A stretch of DNA of 64,000 nucleotides from Bigelowiella natans CCMP2755. Taxonomy: Eukaryota > Cercozoa > Chlorarachniophyceae. The translations under genes were made by a program, and so were the position numbers. Where the stretch lies: assembly GCA_000320545.1 (NCBI GenBank), contig ADNK01000427.1:177001-241000 (forward strand), written 5' to 3'. The notes beneath the pieces are model-generated. The model was not told the DNA's origin and ran no database searches. It was given only the letters and a program-made list of their open reading frames with translations. This document shows, one piece after another, positions 36,937 through 49,107 of the stretch. How positions within the stretch are numbered: position 1 is the first letter of the stretch; every line of letters begins with the position of its first letter.

Positions 36937-39900
36937 ATGAACTTGTACTTCCAGAAAAATGCGACCTATTGTTGCCAGGGCATCAACGAAGAGCTTTCCC
37001 TGACACAGTACTGCGACGTGCGTTTGATTGATCTTGATGTCGCTCACGGTTCCCAAGTACCTAAAATACACACCATCTCGTATGTCAAGTCAACCGTTCC
37101 ACATGGGTACTTGCACGCCAAAATACAAAGCTTGGATTAATAAGATTAGATGTCAATCTCGATATGATCCTACTCTTTCTCAAAGAGAAGCTGTGGCTTT
37201 TCGTCGGACATTAGATTGGCGCTGTAGAACCATACGTGGTTGTTCATGCCCGCAGCTAAGTAGGAACCAAAACGACGAACAAATCAAACAATTTTGTGCA
37301 CCGGGTAGTTCGTGCCTGTTGCACTCTCCCACACAAGGCGTGATCTTTGATCTTCTTTCTTTAGTTCTGCCTTCACTCTTCTGTGTCCTCTACCACCATC
37401 TTAGTTTGTGAGTATTACCAAGACATGTTGGGCCAATAGCGAGGAAGGACGGCTCTATTTTCAAATGGACCTCCATCATTTGCTTCTGATCCTACGAATC
37501 AGGGGATAAGGATGAGATGACTGCAAGTATCCAGTCGTAAGTCTCTCTCTCTCTCTCTTTGTGTGCTCGTAAGAGACTTGCACTTACCGCAACACTGATT
37601 ATCTTAACCGACTGCAAAGATTGTAAATAGGCGACCAGTATCCCTGCAATGTACGGAAAAGAAACGCCATCATATTGTACCCAACAGTGATTCAACTCAC
37701 CTCCTTCTCAAATTCGTTTCTTCTTCATCTAAAACATATCTTCTCGTGCTCGTGCAGAATTGAAATCATGATGATACTACAAAGTGGCAGGTGATCTGTT
37801 TTTCTTATCCATACAGAGCGATGCGAGCACATACCATTAGTTGTAGAAAGGACAGGTATGGAACCTAAGTAGCTCATCAGATTGCCGTTTTCGGTAGCCA
37901 CCTTAGTAACACACCAGCACAATTAATACACACTCTATCATAACTTATCTGCACGTAATAGTCATGCCACAGCTAGCCGCGAACACAACAGTGCTCTCTC
38001 TCCCTCTCTGTTTCTCTCTCGCTCCTTTGCAGCGTCGTCTGTCTGTCTGTGTGCTCGCGTCTTTTGTACCGTCAATATCTGCCCGTCAGAAGTCCATTCG
38101 ACACAAGACGGGTTCCCAGTTTCGTAGGAGAAATCTAACGTGTCCTTTGTTTCCTGAATATCATTCAATTATGAGTGAGTGTGAGATACCATTCGAGATA
38201 GGAAGAAAAGGGGGGTGGAGAAGGGGCAGTCTTATCATGGAGCTGTGTGCAATGCTTTTGTGCTGTGTTGTTGGGCACTTCTTCTTACTACTACCTCGGT
38301 CCATCGAGTCATGTCTTGCATATCGATCATACGCACCTTCGTCTAGGGATGGTGTGAAAGGAAGGACGGAGGAAAATGTTAAAACAACAAGCACATCCAT
38401 CAATTTAAAAAGAAATTGTAGTGTTTGGGGAATGTTTTGCTTTCATAGGAGTTACAGCTTAGAGCTTCAGTATCCTGCTTCACATCATCCTAGACGCAGG
38501 GAATGAGTGTGATGTTTCTCGTTGTGTGTATATAAGCGTTGTAGGAGTTATTCCTGTGTGTATGTGTGTAAACATTTATACGAAAGAATTTATTCGTTCT
38601 CTAATCTACCCCCATGATGGCAGCCATGCGATTCAAGCTCCGGGCGCAACTGAAACTCTTTAATGGCGCTGGAAAGACGTTAGATAATTTCATTATGACG
38701 GAACAGTCTTAGTTGAAGGAAGGGATATCGATGTAACGCATCATCTAGTGTATGCCATGTTACAAAGAAATATGTAAGGGTAGCAATTTAATGATCCTAC
38801 TACCTTCCAAATTTCCCCAATTGTGAATCTCTTCTCCTATTTCAGCTTCGTCGGTCGATAGAACGACAATCTGCACCATTCATCCAAGATCTCTTATGCT
38901 TTGCAAATGCGAGGCATAATTTTACACTTGCAACAACATGGAACAGCTCTCATCTAAGTCACGAGCATTTTCTGATTTCTCTCTCTCCACTGCGTGGTCC
39001 ATCAGGTACGCACGCACCTTTCCATTACTGAAGCCTACAAGCATGTAGCTACTTCCGTACGACACAACTTTGCCTATGGATCCATATCTACCAATACACA
39101 TACGCACACACAAAGAGAGAGGGAGAGAGAGGGAGAGAGGGGGGGGGGGGGACAGGCAAAAAAATGAGCTGGTGCACATAGCACTTACACACGGGGGTCA
39201 AATTACTCGGTTTTGAACTTAAGTTCGATCTGGCGCCTCTTCTCCTTGGTATTGTACGCATACAAGGTCTTTCCGTTTAAATTAAGCAGAAGAAAGTCGT
39301 TCTGAAAAAGATAATCAAAAGACATGTTGGCACCGACCCAGAATTTACGTTATTCAGCACAGCTCAAGACCTACCTTATTCAGGTTATCCCCCGTTTTGA
39401 TATTTGTAAAGCTGGCATTTATGGGGGCTTGCCTCAGCTTGACTTGCTCCACAAGGTCGCCATTGGCCTTGCTAAGTGTGAAGTTCATATCCTCCGACCC
39501 TAAAGCTAAGAGATCCTGCCGAGGGGCCCATGTCCCACAGGTGATCGCGCGTGAGTGCCTTCCCAAAAATTTTTGCTTGACTTTAGTAGTCTTGTCGTAC
39601 AAAAGAAGGTTCCCTTTTGCTGAGCCCACTGCCAGGTGCTTACCAACCGCAGACCATTCCATGAACGTGGGACTCTTCAACCCATCCCCAAGATCAAGAA
39701 CCTGCTGGTCGCCAGTGTGCACGTTGTATAGAACAATCTCTGGGCACTTTTGCTGCATGATCGCCACATGCTCGCCTTCCACATCCCATCGAATGCTTAG
39801 ACAGGGGCCAGAACCTCTAAGGGCGATTTCATGAACCTTTTCCCCTGACCGCGTCCAAATATGTGCTCGTCTGTTTACACCACAGGAACAGAGAAAGCGT

Positions 39901-39977
39901 CCAGTGGGGTCCCACTGGAACTTTGCCTCTCCACCTGAGCCGTGAACATTGTTCTTGATATCTAGGATGCACTTCAT
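31014..39977 (-). CDS. IFT144: Intraflagellar transport protein IFT144 (WDR19)
   Basis: IFT144 is a core subunit of the IFT-A complex, which drives retrograde transport in cilia and imports membrane proteins. The first long exon (39977 to about 39375) gives the N-terminal WD40 propeller, for example [18 protein letters not shown] and [20 protein letters not shown], collinear with human WDR19. Downstream exons include [20 protein letters not shown] (about 36995-37070) and [20 protein letters not shown] (about 36180-36240). Helical TPR-like repeats follow, such as [20 protein letters not shown] (about 34810-34880), [16 protein letters not shown] (about 33030-33085) and the exon at 32570-32210. 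The C-terminus has the expected zinc-binding pairs [15 protein letters not shown] and CYMC (about 31485-31130), and ends [10 protein letters not shown]. Introns hold many GAT and CTA repeats. It implies a flagellated life stage. Confidence 0.92.
34495..34551. repeat. (GATGAC)n/(GAT)n repeat
   Basis: Tandem GATGAC units grade into GAT units in an IFT144 intron. A similar pair lies at about 34310-34365. Confidence 0.9.
35008..35056. repeat. (CA)n/(CG)n microsatellite
   Basis: A CA run of about 34 bp passes into a short CG/GC alternating run in an IFT144 intron. Confidence 0.9.
36081..36125. repeat. (CTA)n trinucleotide repeat
   Basis: A CTA run in an IFT144 intron flanks the exon that encodes [17 protein letters not shown]. 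Another CTA run sits on its other side at about 36340-36363. Confidence 0.9.
36889..36935. repeat. (AT)n microsatellite
   Basis: An AT run of about 46 bp lies in an IFT144 intron. A pure C tract of about 22 bp lies nearby at about 36749-36770. Confidence 0.95.
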
Positions 39978-40876
39978 GATTTACTTTAGGCGTTTGTTGT
40001 TGCGGAGCAGTTCCTGGTGTCCTAGCTGAGTATCTTCTTGCTCACAGCCAAAGTCGACGACTTGAATTCCCCCCTCGAGTGTGCAAAAACGAGGATGTAT
40101 ACCGGACGAACTGAATCTGGCCGGTTGAATATGTCCAATTTTTCCCGATCCGTTGGTCCCAAGCCTCACCACAGGAAAGTTCCAACGACTACTTTGGGGG
40201 CACCGAGATGGGGGTTGCTAGGCGTTACGATCGCTCCGTTCTGATAGATCTATGATCGGTTGGATCAGTGACGGTACTAATGCATGTGCATGGCCAAAAT
40301 GTATGCGGTTAATATCGTAAATTTTTGCATGCAAGTTCCAAACGAACTCCCCACTTCCAATTTTGATGATTTAGTTAGAAACGCTGGTTGAGCAACTGCA
40401 GCATGCAACCGATTTCGACCTACTGATCAGGTGGAGTTTTACCTGTATTTTGTGCTTGTTGTTGGCTGCTGCGACAGAAAACCGCCGAATAATTAAAATC
40501 GATTGAAATGAAGTCGGGTTTACTTCTGCTGGGGGTTTGGCAGAGAGTCTCCATTTGATCACTCTTTGGAAAAGGTATAACAAATAGAAGAATTTCCCTA
40601 AAGCATCTTGTCGTCTAGAAGAAATAGGCTTCATATTTCCGATTTCTTAGGATCTCCCTGGAGAGTCTCTGAGGAGAGCGAAGGGAAAGCCCCAAGGTAA
40701 ATTATTTCCCTCCAAAACCCATTTTCTTTCCTGCGCAGGGAAGACATGTCCCACTGCACTTGACAATTTTGGACTGTGTGTCGCCTCCTGTACCTCGCTT
40801 CCTCCCTTTCACAGTATCACTACACTTTCTTCGAATAGGCGAAAGACGTCCGAGACGCCTTTAAGTTCCGAAAGAC
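39978..40876. promoter_or_regulatory. Head-to-head intergenic region (IFT144 / E2F)
   Basis: This 899-bp spacer is the longest divergent one. It contains a few TGCATG words near 40280-40340 but no CTAG cluster. A minus-strand frame at 40371-40634 has no recognisable sequence, so I do not call it a gene. Confidence 0.4.
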
Positions 40877-42408
40877 ATGCAGCAAGCACCATTTTCTGCC
40901 CTAGTTGCGGCTACGATGTCTAAAGAGCTTCTAAAACGTGACAATCGCCGCACCCGCCAACCATCCATCAACTCCTCTCGTGTTGTATCTCTTCATAATT
41001 CCCGTGCACTCAACGGAAATCATAAAGTTGCGAGAAATGGGCATTCCGGCACTACAGGGGCTAAGGGGAAGAAGAAATCGAGTAAACCTACAGATTACAA
41101 GAGGAAAGATAAGTCCCTGGGAATGCTCTGTGACAGGTAGTCCACAATTTTGCATCAAATTGTCATCTGCCTAAGTTGTAAAATTCCAGATTCCTCCAGT
41201 TATACTCTGGAAGCAAGGAGGAAAGCATATCGTTGGATGATGCAGCACAGCAACTAGGTTGGAGATAAGCCGGTTTATGCTAATCCAAACATCAGTAGAA
41301 TTTTTGTTCTAATAGGAGTTGAAAGGCGTCGTGTATACGATATCGTTAACATACTGGAAAGCGTGGAGGTAATGTCAAGATTAGGGAAGAATCAATACAA
41401 GTGGAACGGGTTTGACATGCTCAAATCGGCGCTGCAGCGACTGCAGGTGACGATCATCAACATTCACGAAAAGTCAATATTTCTATCCTGAGATAATTAT
41501 TTACTTGCAGAACGAGGCTCAAGGAAAGGAAAAGGCTAGGTGACCATTTTCATGCTCCAGAAGAAATACAACTTCTGATTCTATGCTTTTCATCAGAGAA
41601 TCTCGTAGAGGGGAGACGAGGAAAGAAAAATCCCTAGGACTTCTCAGTCGAAGATTCGTGCAGATGTTTTTCAAATCGGAATCACGAATTGTCACACTAG
41701 ATCAAGCTGGGAACTCTCTTGTCGACAACAAGCCAACGGCTAACGCGAAGGTACATACACAGATTCTCCCCTTGCAAACAAATTCAACATATTTTTAACT
41801 CGCAGGGACCCCCGAAAAAAAACATGTATAAGTCCAAAGTAAGGAGGTTATACGACATTGCAAACGTCCTGACAAGTCTAAATCTCATTTACAAGGTCAG
41901 CATATATGATCATGTAATGCGACGGTACTTAATCGTGTTTGTACTCCTCCAGATACATCTCGTCGACACCAGAAAGCCTGCATTTATGTGGCAAGGGGCA
42001 GGAGTGTTTCCACTCAATACAAGTGTTGAACAAGATTCCTATGTTATTAGCAGCGAGAAAATTCCTTCAGCACCCAAATCCAAGAGAAAAGACACATCAA
42101 GTCGAGCTGAATCTGCAAAGAAGAGGTCTAAGAATACAAACAGCTCCACACGTGCTGCCGCTACACGTAGTCTCCCAACACCTCCAACCTGCCCTGTAGA
42201 TAAAGTACCGACGATGCTTCAGCAGCGAATTGACCCTTGCACGCCGAAACATTTCTCGGTACTCAATGGGCCAGCTTGGGAGGCATTTTACACACAATAT
42301 CAGACAGCATTTGACACCTGGGTTCAAAACAAGAAGCTTCACGAAGAAGGGGGCGGCAATGCTGAGAAAATGGTATCGCGTTTACGCACCACGCATGGTA
42401 CGCGATGA
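40877..42408 (+). CDS. Atypical E2F transcription factor (E2F7/8 or DEL type, two DNA-binding domains)
   Basis: Seven exons encode about 390 residues. A basic Ser/Arg/Lys-rich N-terminus leads into DNA-binding domain 1: KSLGMLCDRFLQLYSG, then ERRRVYDIVNILESVEVMSR and LGKNQYKWNG (about 41110-41420). Domain 2 follows: EKSLGLLSRRFVQMFF (about 41618-41670), then SKVRRLYDIANVLTSLNLIY (about 41834-41893) and FMWQG. Both winged helices keep the RRxYDI recognition motif. Duplicate DNA-binding domains without a DP-dimerisation coil are the hallmark of atypical E2Fs, which bind DNA alone and repress E2F targets in late cell cycle (DEL in plants, E2F7/8 in animals). The Ser/Lys-rich tail (about 42040-42180) could carry a nuclear localisation signal. 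I see no retinoblastoma-binding motif. Introns are short (about 50-80 bp). Confidence 0.9.
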
Positions 42409-43164
42409 CACCATTGATGGATCGAAGACGCGAGTCAGTGACAAATAGCCGCTTCTTCCACGTTTACGTATCATAACATCGAATAGAAATGTGAGGATCT
42501 CTGGCGCACGTACGTAGAGTAGCTTCGATCATGTATCAATATCTTTTCATGTTTATGTATTACGTACAAGCATATAGCATAGCTACACCTCAGTAGAGCA
42601 AGCATACTTAACTCTGGAGCTTTAGTATTTTCACAGTTCTGGCTGCAGCTAATCTATATATAGTAATCTATACTAGCTCAATAATCCGACGTACGCTAGT
42701 ACATCGTATGAATGGCAGACTTATGAAGCAATGTGTGAAAAGTCTAGCTAGCTAGTGTACCGCTGCCTACTACTCGTTAAAGCAATAGCGCTGACCTAGT
42801 GACGGTCATCGACGGTTATCATCTACTGCCTAGATTACAGCATCTAGGCATGCTAGCATGCTAGCATGGCAAGCTAGCTAGATAGGCATAGCTAGATAGT
42901 ATTGCGGTATAGCGACGACATGCTGTGAGATCAAAAGAATATCTAGATAGCTAGCTAGATATGCTAGATATGGTTGCGATGATGGTGTGTGTACTAGCAA
43001 GCTAGCGCTAGTGTATGACAAATTATAACATTCATCTAGACTAGTCTAGCTAGCTAGCTAGCTGGTAGTAGACTTAACTAGATAGCTCTAGAGCTGTACG
43101 TCTAGACGTGCTAGCGTGTCTCTAGGTAGCTAGGGCTGTCTAGCTTTATGGAGCCATATCTGCG

Positions 43165-43209
<45 letters not shown>

Positions 43210-43732
43210 ATATGCATACGCATACGAACTCATTCGTGTACATCCAGACGCGCCACATCTACACATACTACATGGCTAGATGTTTATACAAGCCTGGCGC
43301 TCGTGCGGGCTATTGCACGTAATATAAAATATATTATTCTGACCATATACAGAATAATATATTTGTGGGGGACTCACTACATCCGTCTCATAAATAGGTC
43401 ATTCTGACCAGATACAATTTGCCGCAAATGTAGCTAATACATCACTATAGTCTTCAGCGAGTGACATAGTTTTTTTTATATGATGTCATTGTATTACACA
43501 TTAAATATCTGCATCTTCGTCCATAGGCAACTGTACTTGTTGAATGCTCAGATTAGGCTAACAAATTGTGGTACCACCATCGATGTTTCACCACCCTGCT
43601 CACTCTTGTATCAAAGTCTATCTGTTATTTACGATAAAAGCTTGCCAGGTGAGTTCCATCGTGGCTGCAGCAGCCTATTTGACCTTGCCCAACGCTCTTA
43701 TTTCTCAGTTATTCTTACATCCGATGGTGCCC
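42409..43732. other. Tail-to-tail spacer with the densest CTAG island
   Basis: This 1,324-bp spacer separates the stops of E2F and the TOG-like gene. Between about 42670 and 43280 I count roughly 30 CTAG tetramers, about ten times the chance rate, many as TAGCTAGCTAG or GCATGCTAGC. The palindrome ACGTCTAGACGT lies at 43098-43109. An (AT)n tract at 43168-43206 and a 15-18 bp inverted pair around ATATTATTCTGACCATATAC (about 43330-43360) lie within it. No gene is supported. Confidence 0.65.
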
Positions 43733-43831
43733 CTAGGCGAATAAATGCTTCACGTTACTGAGTAGCTTGTTCGCCTTCTCCCGATCCAAATAGTGATAGT
43801 ACTCGGAATGGTTCTGAATGGTTATCGACGA

Positions 43832-43864
<33 letters not shown>

Positions 43865-44812
43865 ATTGAAGTACGACAAATGAACGATGTCATCTTAAAG
43901 AATCCATAGTGTGTGTCTTTGTGTGTGTGTGTGTGTGCGTGATCGATTATCACGTAGGGTCTACTACATATAAGGGAAGAATGACCTTCGGCCACTGCGG
44001 TGTCACATTTTCCTGCTCTTCCATCATTTTATCGAGGAGTTTGATTGAGAGCTCCCCCTCCTGGCCTGTTCGAAAGGAATCAGCAATACTCAATACCATA
44101 CAGTCATCAAGCAAAGGTATATGTTAGTGTGAGGGAGGATTTGATGATGATGGGCTTTTACTATTACTACTACAACAACTTACATTGCACGTTGGTGGTA
44201 TTGTTCTTATCCCTGAAACGGCAAGGGTCGGAGTCCTTAGTCTGCTGGTTCTCTGATTTAAGTGCGACCTGCCCCGAAGAAAGATGCATAGAAGTGGTAT
44301 TATCCTCTAGCTGCTCTGCACAGATCCAGTTGTCTCTCCTCCTGCTGCTGTTGCTTCGTTTGAGCTTTTTCGCGAATGGCATCTTGCTACTGATCCTCTC
44401 GGTGTTGTTTGCGGCGGAAATGGAACGTCGAGCCTGGACGCGTGATGCCTTCTGGGAGCTTGCAGGCCTTGGTTAGCGACAAAGCACAAAGTCAGGAGAA
44501 GAAGGAGGAGGAGGAGGAGGAGGAGGAGGGGGTGGTCGGCACAAACGACAGATGATGAATCATTGCATTCACACATGGCGGTACTCATGATGAGGCGATG
44601 TGTGAGTTTGAATCTGTTCCTCTACATGATGCGCCCACCTCTTGACGGATGAACTGCGCTTGCGCGAATGCCTGGGTGTTTGGGTTCGGCGGACAGAGGA
44701 GCTTCGGTTACGCGACGATCTTGATGCTGTGGCGGCTGTCGGGGTACGCGAGCGAGACCTGTTATTCATGACATTAGGGCAGTTTGCAAATACAATGTAT
44801 GCATGTGTATCT

Positions 44813-44858
<46 letters not shown>

Positions 44859-44871
44859 TAAATATTAGAGT

Positions 44872-44906
<35 letters not shown>

Positions 44907-45512
44907 AGTGAAACATGCCGTGGGCACAATCAATAAGACCTATACAAGCTACAACTCGCAAATAATGTCTTTTATTGCAACATTGTTGATTAACTCCTAC
45001 TACCGATGTGGCAGCCCCGCAATACATATTTGGTGAAAGTGAGTGCTCTTAAGAATAACCCCTCCTCCCTTTTCTCCCCCCCCCCTCCTTTTTTTCCCTT
45101 TTTCTTCCACTACTACTACAAAAAAATTCCATAACCTTTCTTTCCAATCACACCCCCCCCTTTCCCCCCCCCTTACTAATGACGTGCTACCGAGTGATGG
45201 CTTTGTGGGGGCCCGGTTTCCAATTTTTGGGAAGGGTCATCTTGCTTACAGACGGGGAGGCTGATAATGGCCGCCTCTTCATCATTTGCTAGAGAATTAG
45301 GAGGGGGGGAATGAATTGAACTGCTGGACGAGGAAGTATTCATAACACGTCAGCAGAATACTGCAGAACGCCCCTCAAAACGCAATCAAATAGAAGGACA
45401 CTTTATCGTGGAGAGGAACGCAAAATCTAAATTCTTGTTTTGTTTGTGGTAGTATGCATGCATGCACGTGCATGTGCATGTGCATGTGCATGTGCATGTG
45501 CATGTGTGTATT

Positions 45513-45543
<31 letters not shown>

Positions 45544-45675
45544 TTGAACGAATACCGTTATAGTAGCTCTTCGAGGGGTACTCGCTGGTGCCATAGTAAT
45601 AATTAGATCGATCAAAACAATAATATTCAAACAAACAACATCAGCAACAACTACTGCAACAACAACAACAACTAC

Positions 45676-45708
<33 letters not shown>

Positions 45709-46515
45709 ATACTACAACTGCCACTGCTACTACAAGTGGGTATGTAAGGAGTGCTGGGTGGTAGTATTAGTACCTTTCCTTCTACTACTACTTCTTCTAG
45801 TCCTGGAGAGGTCTCTGCCACGAGGAGAAGGTGGAGGCATGCCTGTTGTCGTTGAGCTGCTGCTACCGTTGTTACTCCGACCGTTATTTGCAGAACTCCG
45901 CCGGGCCGGTGGGGGCATGTTTGCAGCTGGTGCTGCTGCTGTTGTTGATGATGAGCTGCTGCAGAGGCCTTTGTTGTTTATTGAACCGCGTCGCGCTGAG
46001 CCTAAGGAATCACGAAGACCCCCGGTAATCCACGCCTTCGACTCGACTCCTGACCAGAATATGCATGCTCTGTGGGTATTGCTGTTGGAACTACTATGCT
46101 TGCACTCACCGGTGGCTGGTGTGCGTTGGTAGCGAGAGAAAGAGGAGAAGGAGGAGGAGTAGGGGGGGGAAAGAAGAAGAGGAGAAGGAGGAGGAGGAAG
46201 AAGAAGAAGAAGAAGAAGAGGAGGGAGAGGCAAAAGAGCTACCATTACTTCCAGATGAGCTGGAGGAGGCAGCTTCCGTGCTGCTTTTCTTCGCCTGAAA
46301 TAACCATCAAGGGGGGGGGGGAGACGGTTGATCGCGTTGTTACTGAGATCACAGCATCTAAGCCTGGAAGAAAGGCTGTCACGCACCTCTCTCAGGCGCG
46401 TTGAGGATCGACGCGGAGTGCTCTTTGTATTGCTACGGGTTAGTGAGCGGATCGCTATTCCGCCACGTGATGAGGGCCTTCGAGGAGAAGCAAGCCTTGA
46501 CGTATATATATACAC

Positions 46516-46552
<37 letters not shown>

Positions 46553-47408
46553 TATGTTTATGTGTGTATATACTACTCCGAAATGAGAGATGGGAGGTGT
46601 CAAAGCCAATAAAAATACAACTAACTCTGCTAAACGGCTGCTTCGTCTCGAGCTTGGTCTCGGGGTATCCTTCTGCATGTATATACATCACACAGTCGTC
46701 GTCTAATTCAGTTATCATCATCATCATAATCATCATCATCATTATCACCATCTCAGGGCGGATGGAAGTGGAAACATCAGAGTTGGGTGGAGAAATTATA
46801 GGCTGGTCTCTCGATTGCTCACATACTTTCCGGCACTTGGGAGTCGTCACATTGTTATCGGTAGTAGAGGCGACGGTAGAAGCAGTGGAAGCTGAAATTC
46901 CTATCATTTTGTTGTATTGCCGGACGAATCTCATGTGAAGATCCTGATATCAACAAGTATTCAGTAGTCAGGCACAGGATGTTTGTAGTGCAGTAACTAC
47001 TACTGATTCCTCTTCAATGTAGTCGATAGTATAGACATGTCAGTAATTAGCACTCCTCCTCCTCCTCCTCCTCACTCGTAAATCCCTTTCCTAATGACGT
47101 TACTCACCACTGATGGATGCGCCCGCAATGAATACTGAAGAATCTTTTCCCTGAAGAATGTAGTTGTATTACATCTTTCCCCCCGTTGTTTGTTGCGGAA
47201 GATGGGTGACAGGAAGCTTCTCCTCCCCCTCCTCCGCTTCTTCTCACTCGATGTTATCATATAGGTAAAAAGAACTACCTGCCAATCTTTGAATCCATCG
47301 TTTTGAGGATGGATTTGACGTGCGTGCGGACCATCAAGGAGCCATCGAAGCTCAATTCAGATACCATTTTCACTGAAAATCAGGCCGTTAGAAACGCATC
47401 ATGTCACA

Positions 47409-47440
<32 letters not shown>

Positions 47441-47758
47441 TTACTAGGAGGACACTTTTGTAGGAAAGGATTGAACTATATCTCAACTTATTGCATTCTT
47501 ACGGAGTTCGGTTGTGTCTTTGGAAGATAGAGGCCACTGATTGGACATTTTCCTATACCATCATATAAACGCATAAGCACTTCCACAGCAAAGGCAGCGC
47601 ACGCAATAGTGGTAGTGATGTGTTTAGAATGTGTAATTACTCTAGGAGGATGACGAGACCTTCGTTGATCATTTGGGTTACGATTGCTGACAAAGTAAAT
47701 ACGATGTCAAACATTCAGACTGCTAACCAAAAAGAGTGATATTTGTACAAAGTAAACA

Positions 47759-47813
<55 letters not shown>

Positions 47814-47916
47814 TATATATAATATTGTATTAGCTACCCAACCTCGATATTGAGATCCCTTTGAGGATGCGTTGGAATGACGTATGAGTAAGAGGATGAT
47901 TCGTCTGCCTGAAAAG

Positions 47917-47948
<32 letters not shown>

Positions 47949-49107
47949 GAAGAAAGTACGCTTAACATTGTTCCCCAAAAGTCCATCACAATGACTGTTT
48001 AAGCTAATATTTCTCATCTAGTACTCGAAACGAGCTGAAGAGCTAACCGTAACGCCTTTTCTGCCTGTTGTATGGAAATATTGATATTTCAGACTCAAGC
48101 GCGTATGAATTGTCATATCAATTTTCTAGATATTGCGTTAGTAGATTGCTGTGACTTGGGAGGCGAGAAATCCCTTGTCGCTTACAGCTGCCCGACGTAG
48201 AAGTACGATGTATGTTTTGTTGACCACCATCTGCAAGTGAGATACCCAGCAGTCACAGAAGAACAAGAAGAAGAAGAACAAGAAGACAAGAGTTTGAATA
48301 TTACAATCAATTTGTACTCAATAGATATCTCTTCTTTTGCACCTTGGTTTTGAGACCTTTGAACATCTCTGCGAAGCAGTTTATCGCATCACCAGCAACC
48401 TTTCAGTTAGATGTGTTTGTAGGCGGTGTGACGATGGATGAGTTACACCATCGGCAGAGTCATCAGTTACTATTCTTATTAATACCTGAGATCGTAAGCT
48501 CTCCACCCAACTTCCAACTCTAGAAATGATTTTCTGCAATATATCCGTCGGGAAAAAGTAAATCGTATTAGATCACACGCCCCATGATCCAAGCTTTAAA
48601 CTGGCAAACAACAGCTGCTGACCTTTATGTAGGGTAACAGAGCTTCTGGATTTTTCGAAGCAATCTTCGCAATGTTCTGCATGATCGATCTGAGAAAGTC
48701 GTAGATATTTGCTATTGGATAAGTTGGGTAAGATGTAATTCTATCTGGTATCATCGTAGATGAAGGGTGTTCTTCAGGTGAATCATTCGCTAAAGAGTTA
48801 GGTTTTAAGAAGAATTCGGTACATCTGATCTTTCCAATGATCTAGATTTTTCCCCGCGAAAATTTTCTCCATATTTCGTGATCAGATATACGTCCTTCTT
48901 CTTCTTATTCCCTGGAGTGATTCTTGAGCAGAGTAGCGAGACCTTACAGATTGTATTTTCATTATCACACAAATTCCGAGCTGGAGGATGTAATTCGAGA
49001 GGATGATCTTTGCGAAAAGGGGTGAAGAATGCAAACTTTCGATCATGTATTCGGGAACCCAAACAATGACTAAAATGCGAAAGCATGGCTTCAATTTTTG
49101 AACCCAT
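43733..49107 (-). CDS. TOG/HEAT-repeat-like microtubule protein with RS-rich tail (crescerin/CLASP-like, tentative)
   Basis: Many small exons lie on the minus strand. Exons from about 48690 to 47300 form helical pairs like a TOG array: SIMQNIAKIASKNPEALLPY, KIISRVGSWVESLRSQ, VAGDAINCFAEMFKGLKTK, NKTYIVLLRRAA, then THSKHITTTIACAAFAVEVL and DGSLMVRTHVKSILKTMD. The LRSQVxxxAI...FKGLKTKM pattern and the later HSK..A motif resemble crescerin (TOGARAM) and CLASP TOG domains, which bind tubulin; crescerin works in cilia. From about 46940 down the protein becomes Ser/Arg-rich (for example SRSRTPTAATASRSSRNRSS near 44700-44765), and ends EKANKLLSNVKHLFA. The family call rests on pattern, not on a diagnostic residue. 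Introns are long and very repeat-rich. The start ATG at 49107 is a guess. Confidence 0.45.
44817..44903. repeat. (AT)n and (CA)n microsatellites
   Basis: An AT run of about 38 bp is followed after about 18 bp by a CA run of about 30 bp, in an intron of the TOG-like gene. Confidence 0.95.
45466..45546. repeat. (GTGCAT)n hexamer and (GA)n repeats
   Basis: About six copies of the GTGCAT hexamer are followed by a GA run of about 28 bp. (CTA)n follows at about 45675-45712. All lie in an intron of the TOG-like gene. Confidence 0.9.
46516..46565. repeat. (AT)n microsatellite
   Basis: An AT run lies in an intron of the TOG-like gene. A polypurine AAG/GAG tract at about 46140-46225 precedes it. Confidence 0.9.
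47761..47822. repeat. (AT)n microsatellite
   Basis: An AT run of about 50 bp is followed by imperfect TA units. A (GAA)n tract at about 47908-47950 lies upstream in the previous intron. Both are in the TOG-like gene. Confidence 0.95.

Noticed and set aside
40371-40634. 87-codon minus-strand frame between IFT144 and E2F
   Set aside because: No conserved motif, no clear splice partners and it lies in a shared promoter region; probably chance.
45466-45502. GTGCAT hexamer array as telomere-like or CRISPR-like repeat
   Set aside because: Units are directly abutting without spacers, and it sits in an intron among other simple repeats.
45758-46515. Long overlapping frames on both strands through Ser/Arg- and Glu-rich sequence
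   Set aside because: Purine/pyrimidine-biased simple sequence opens several frames; only the minus-strand reading continues the TOG-like gene.
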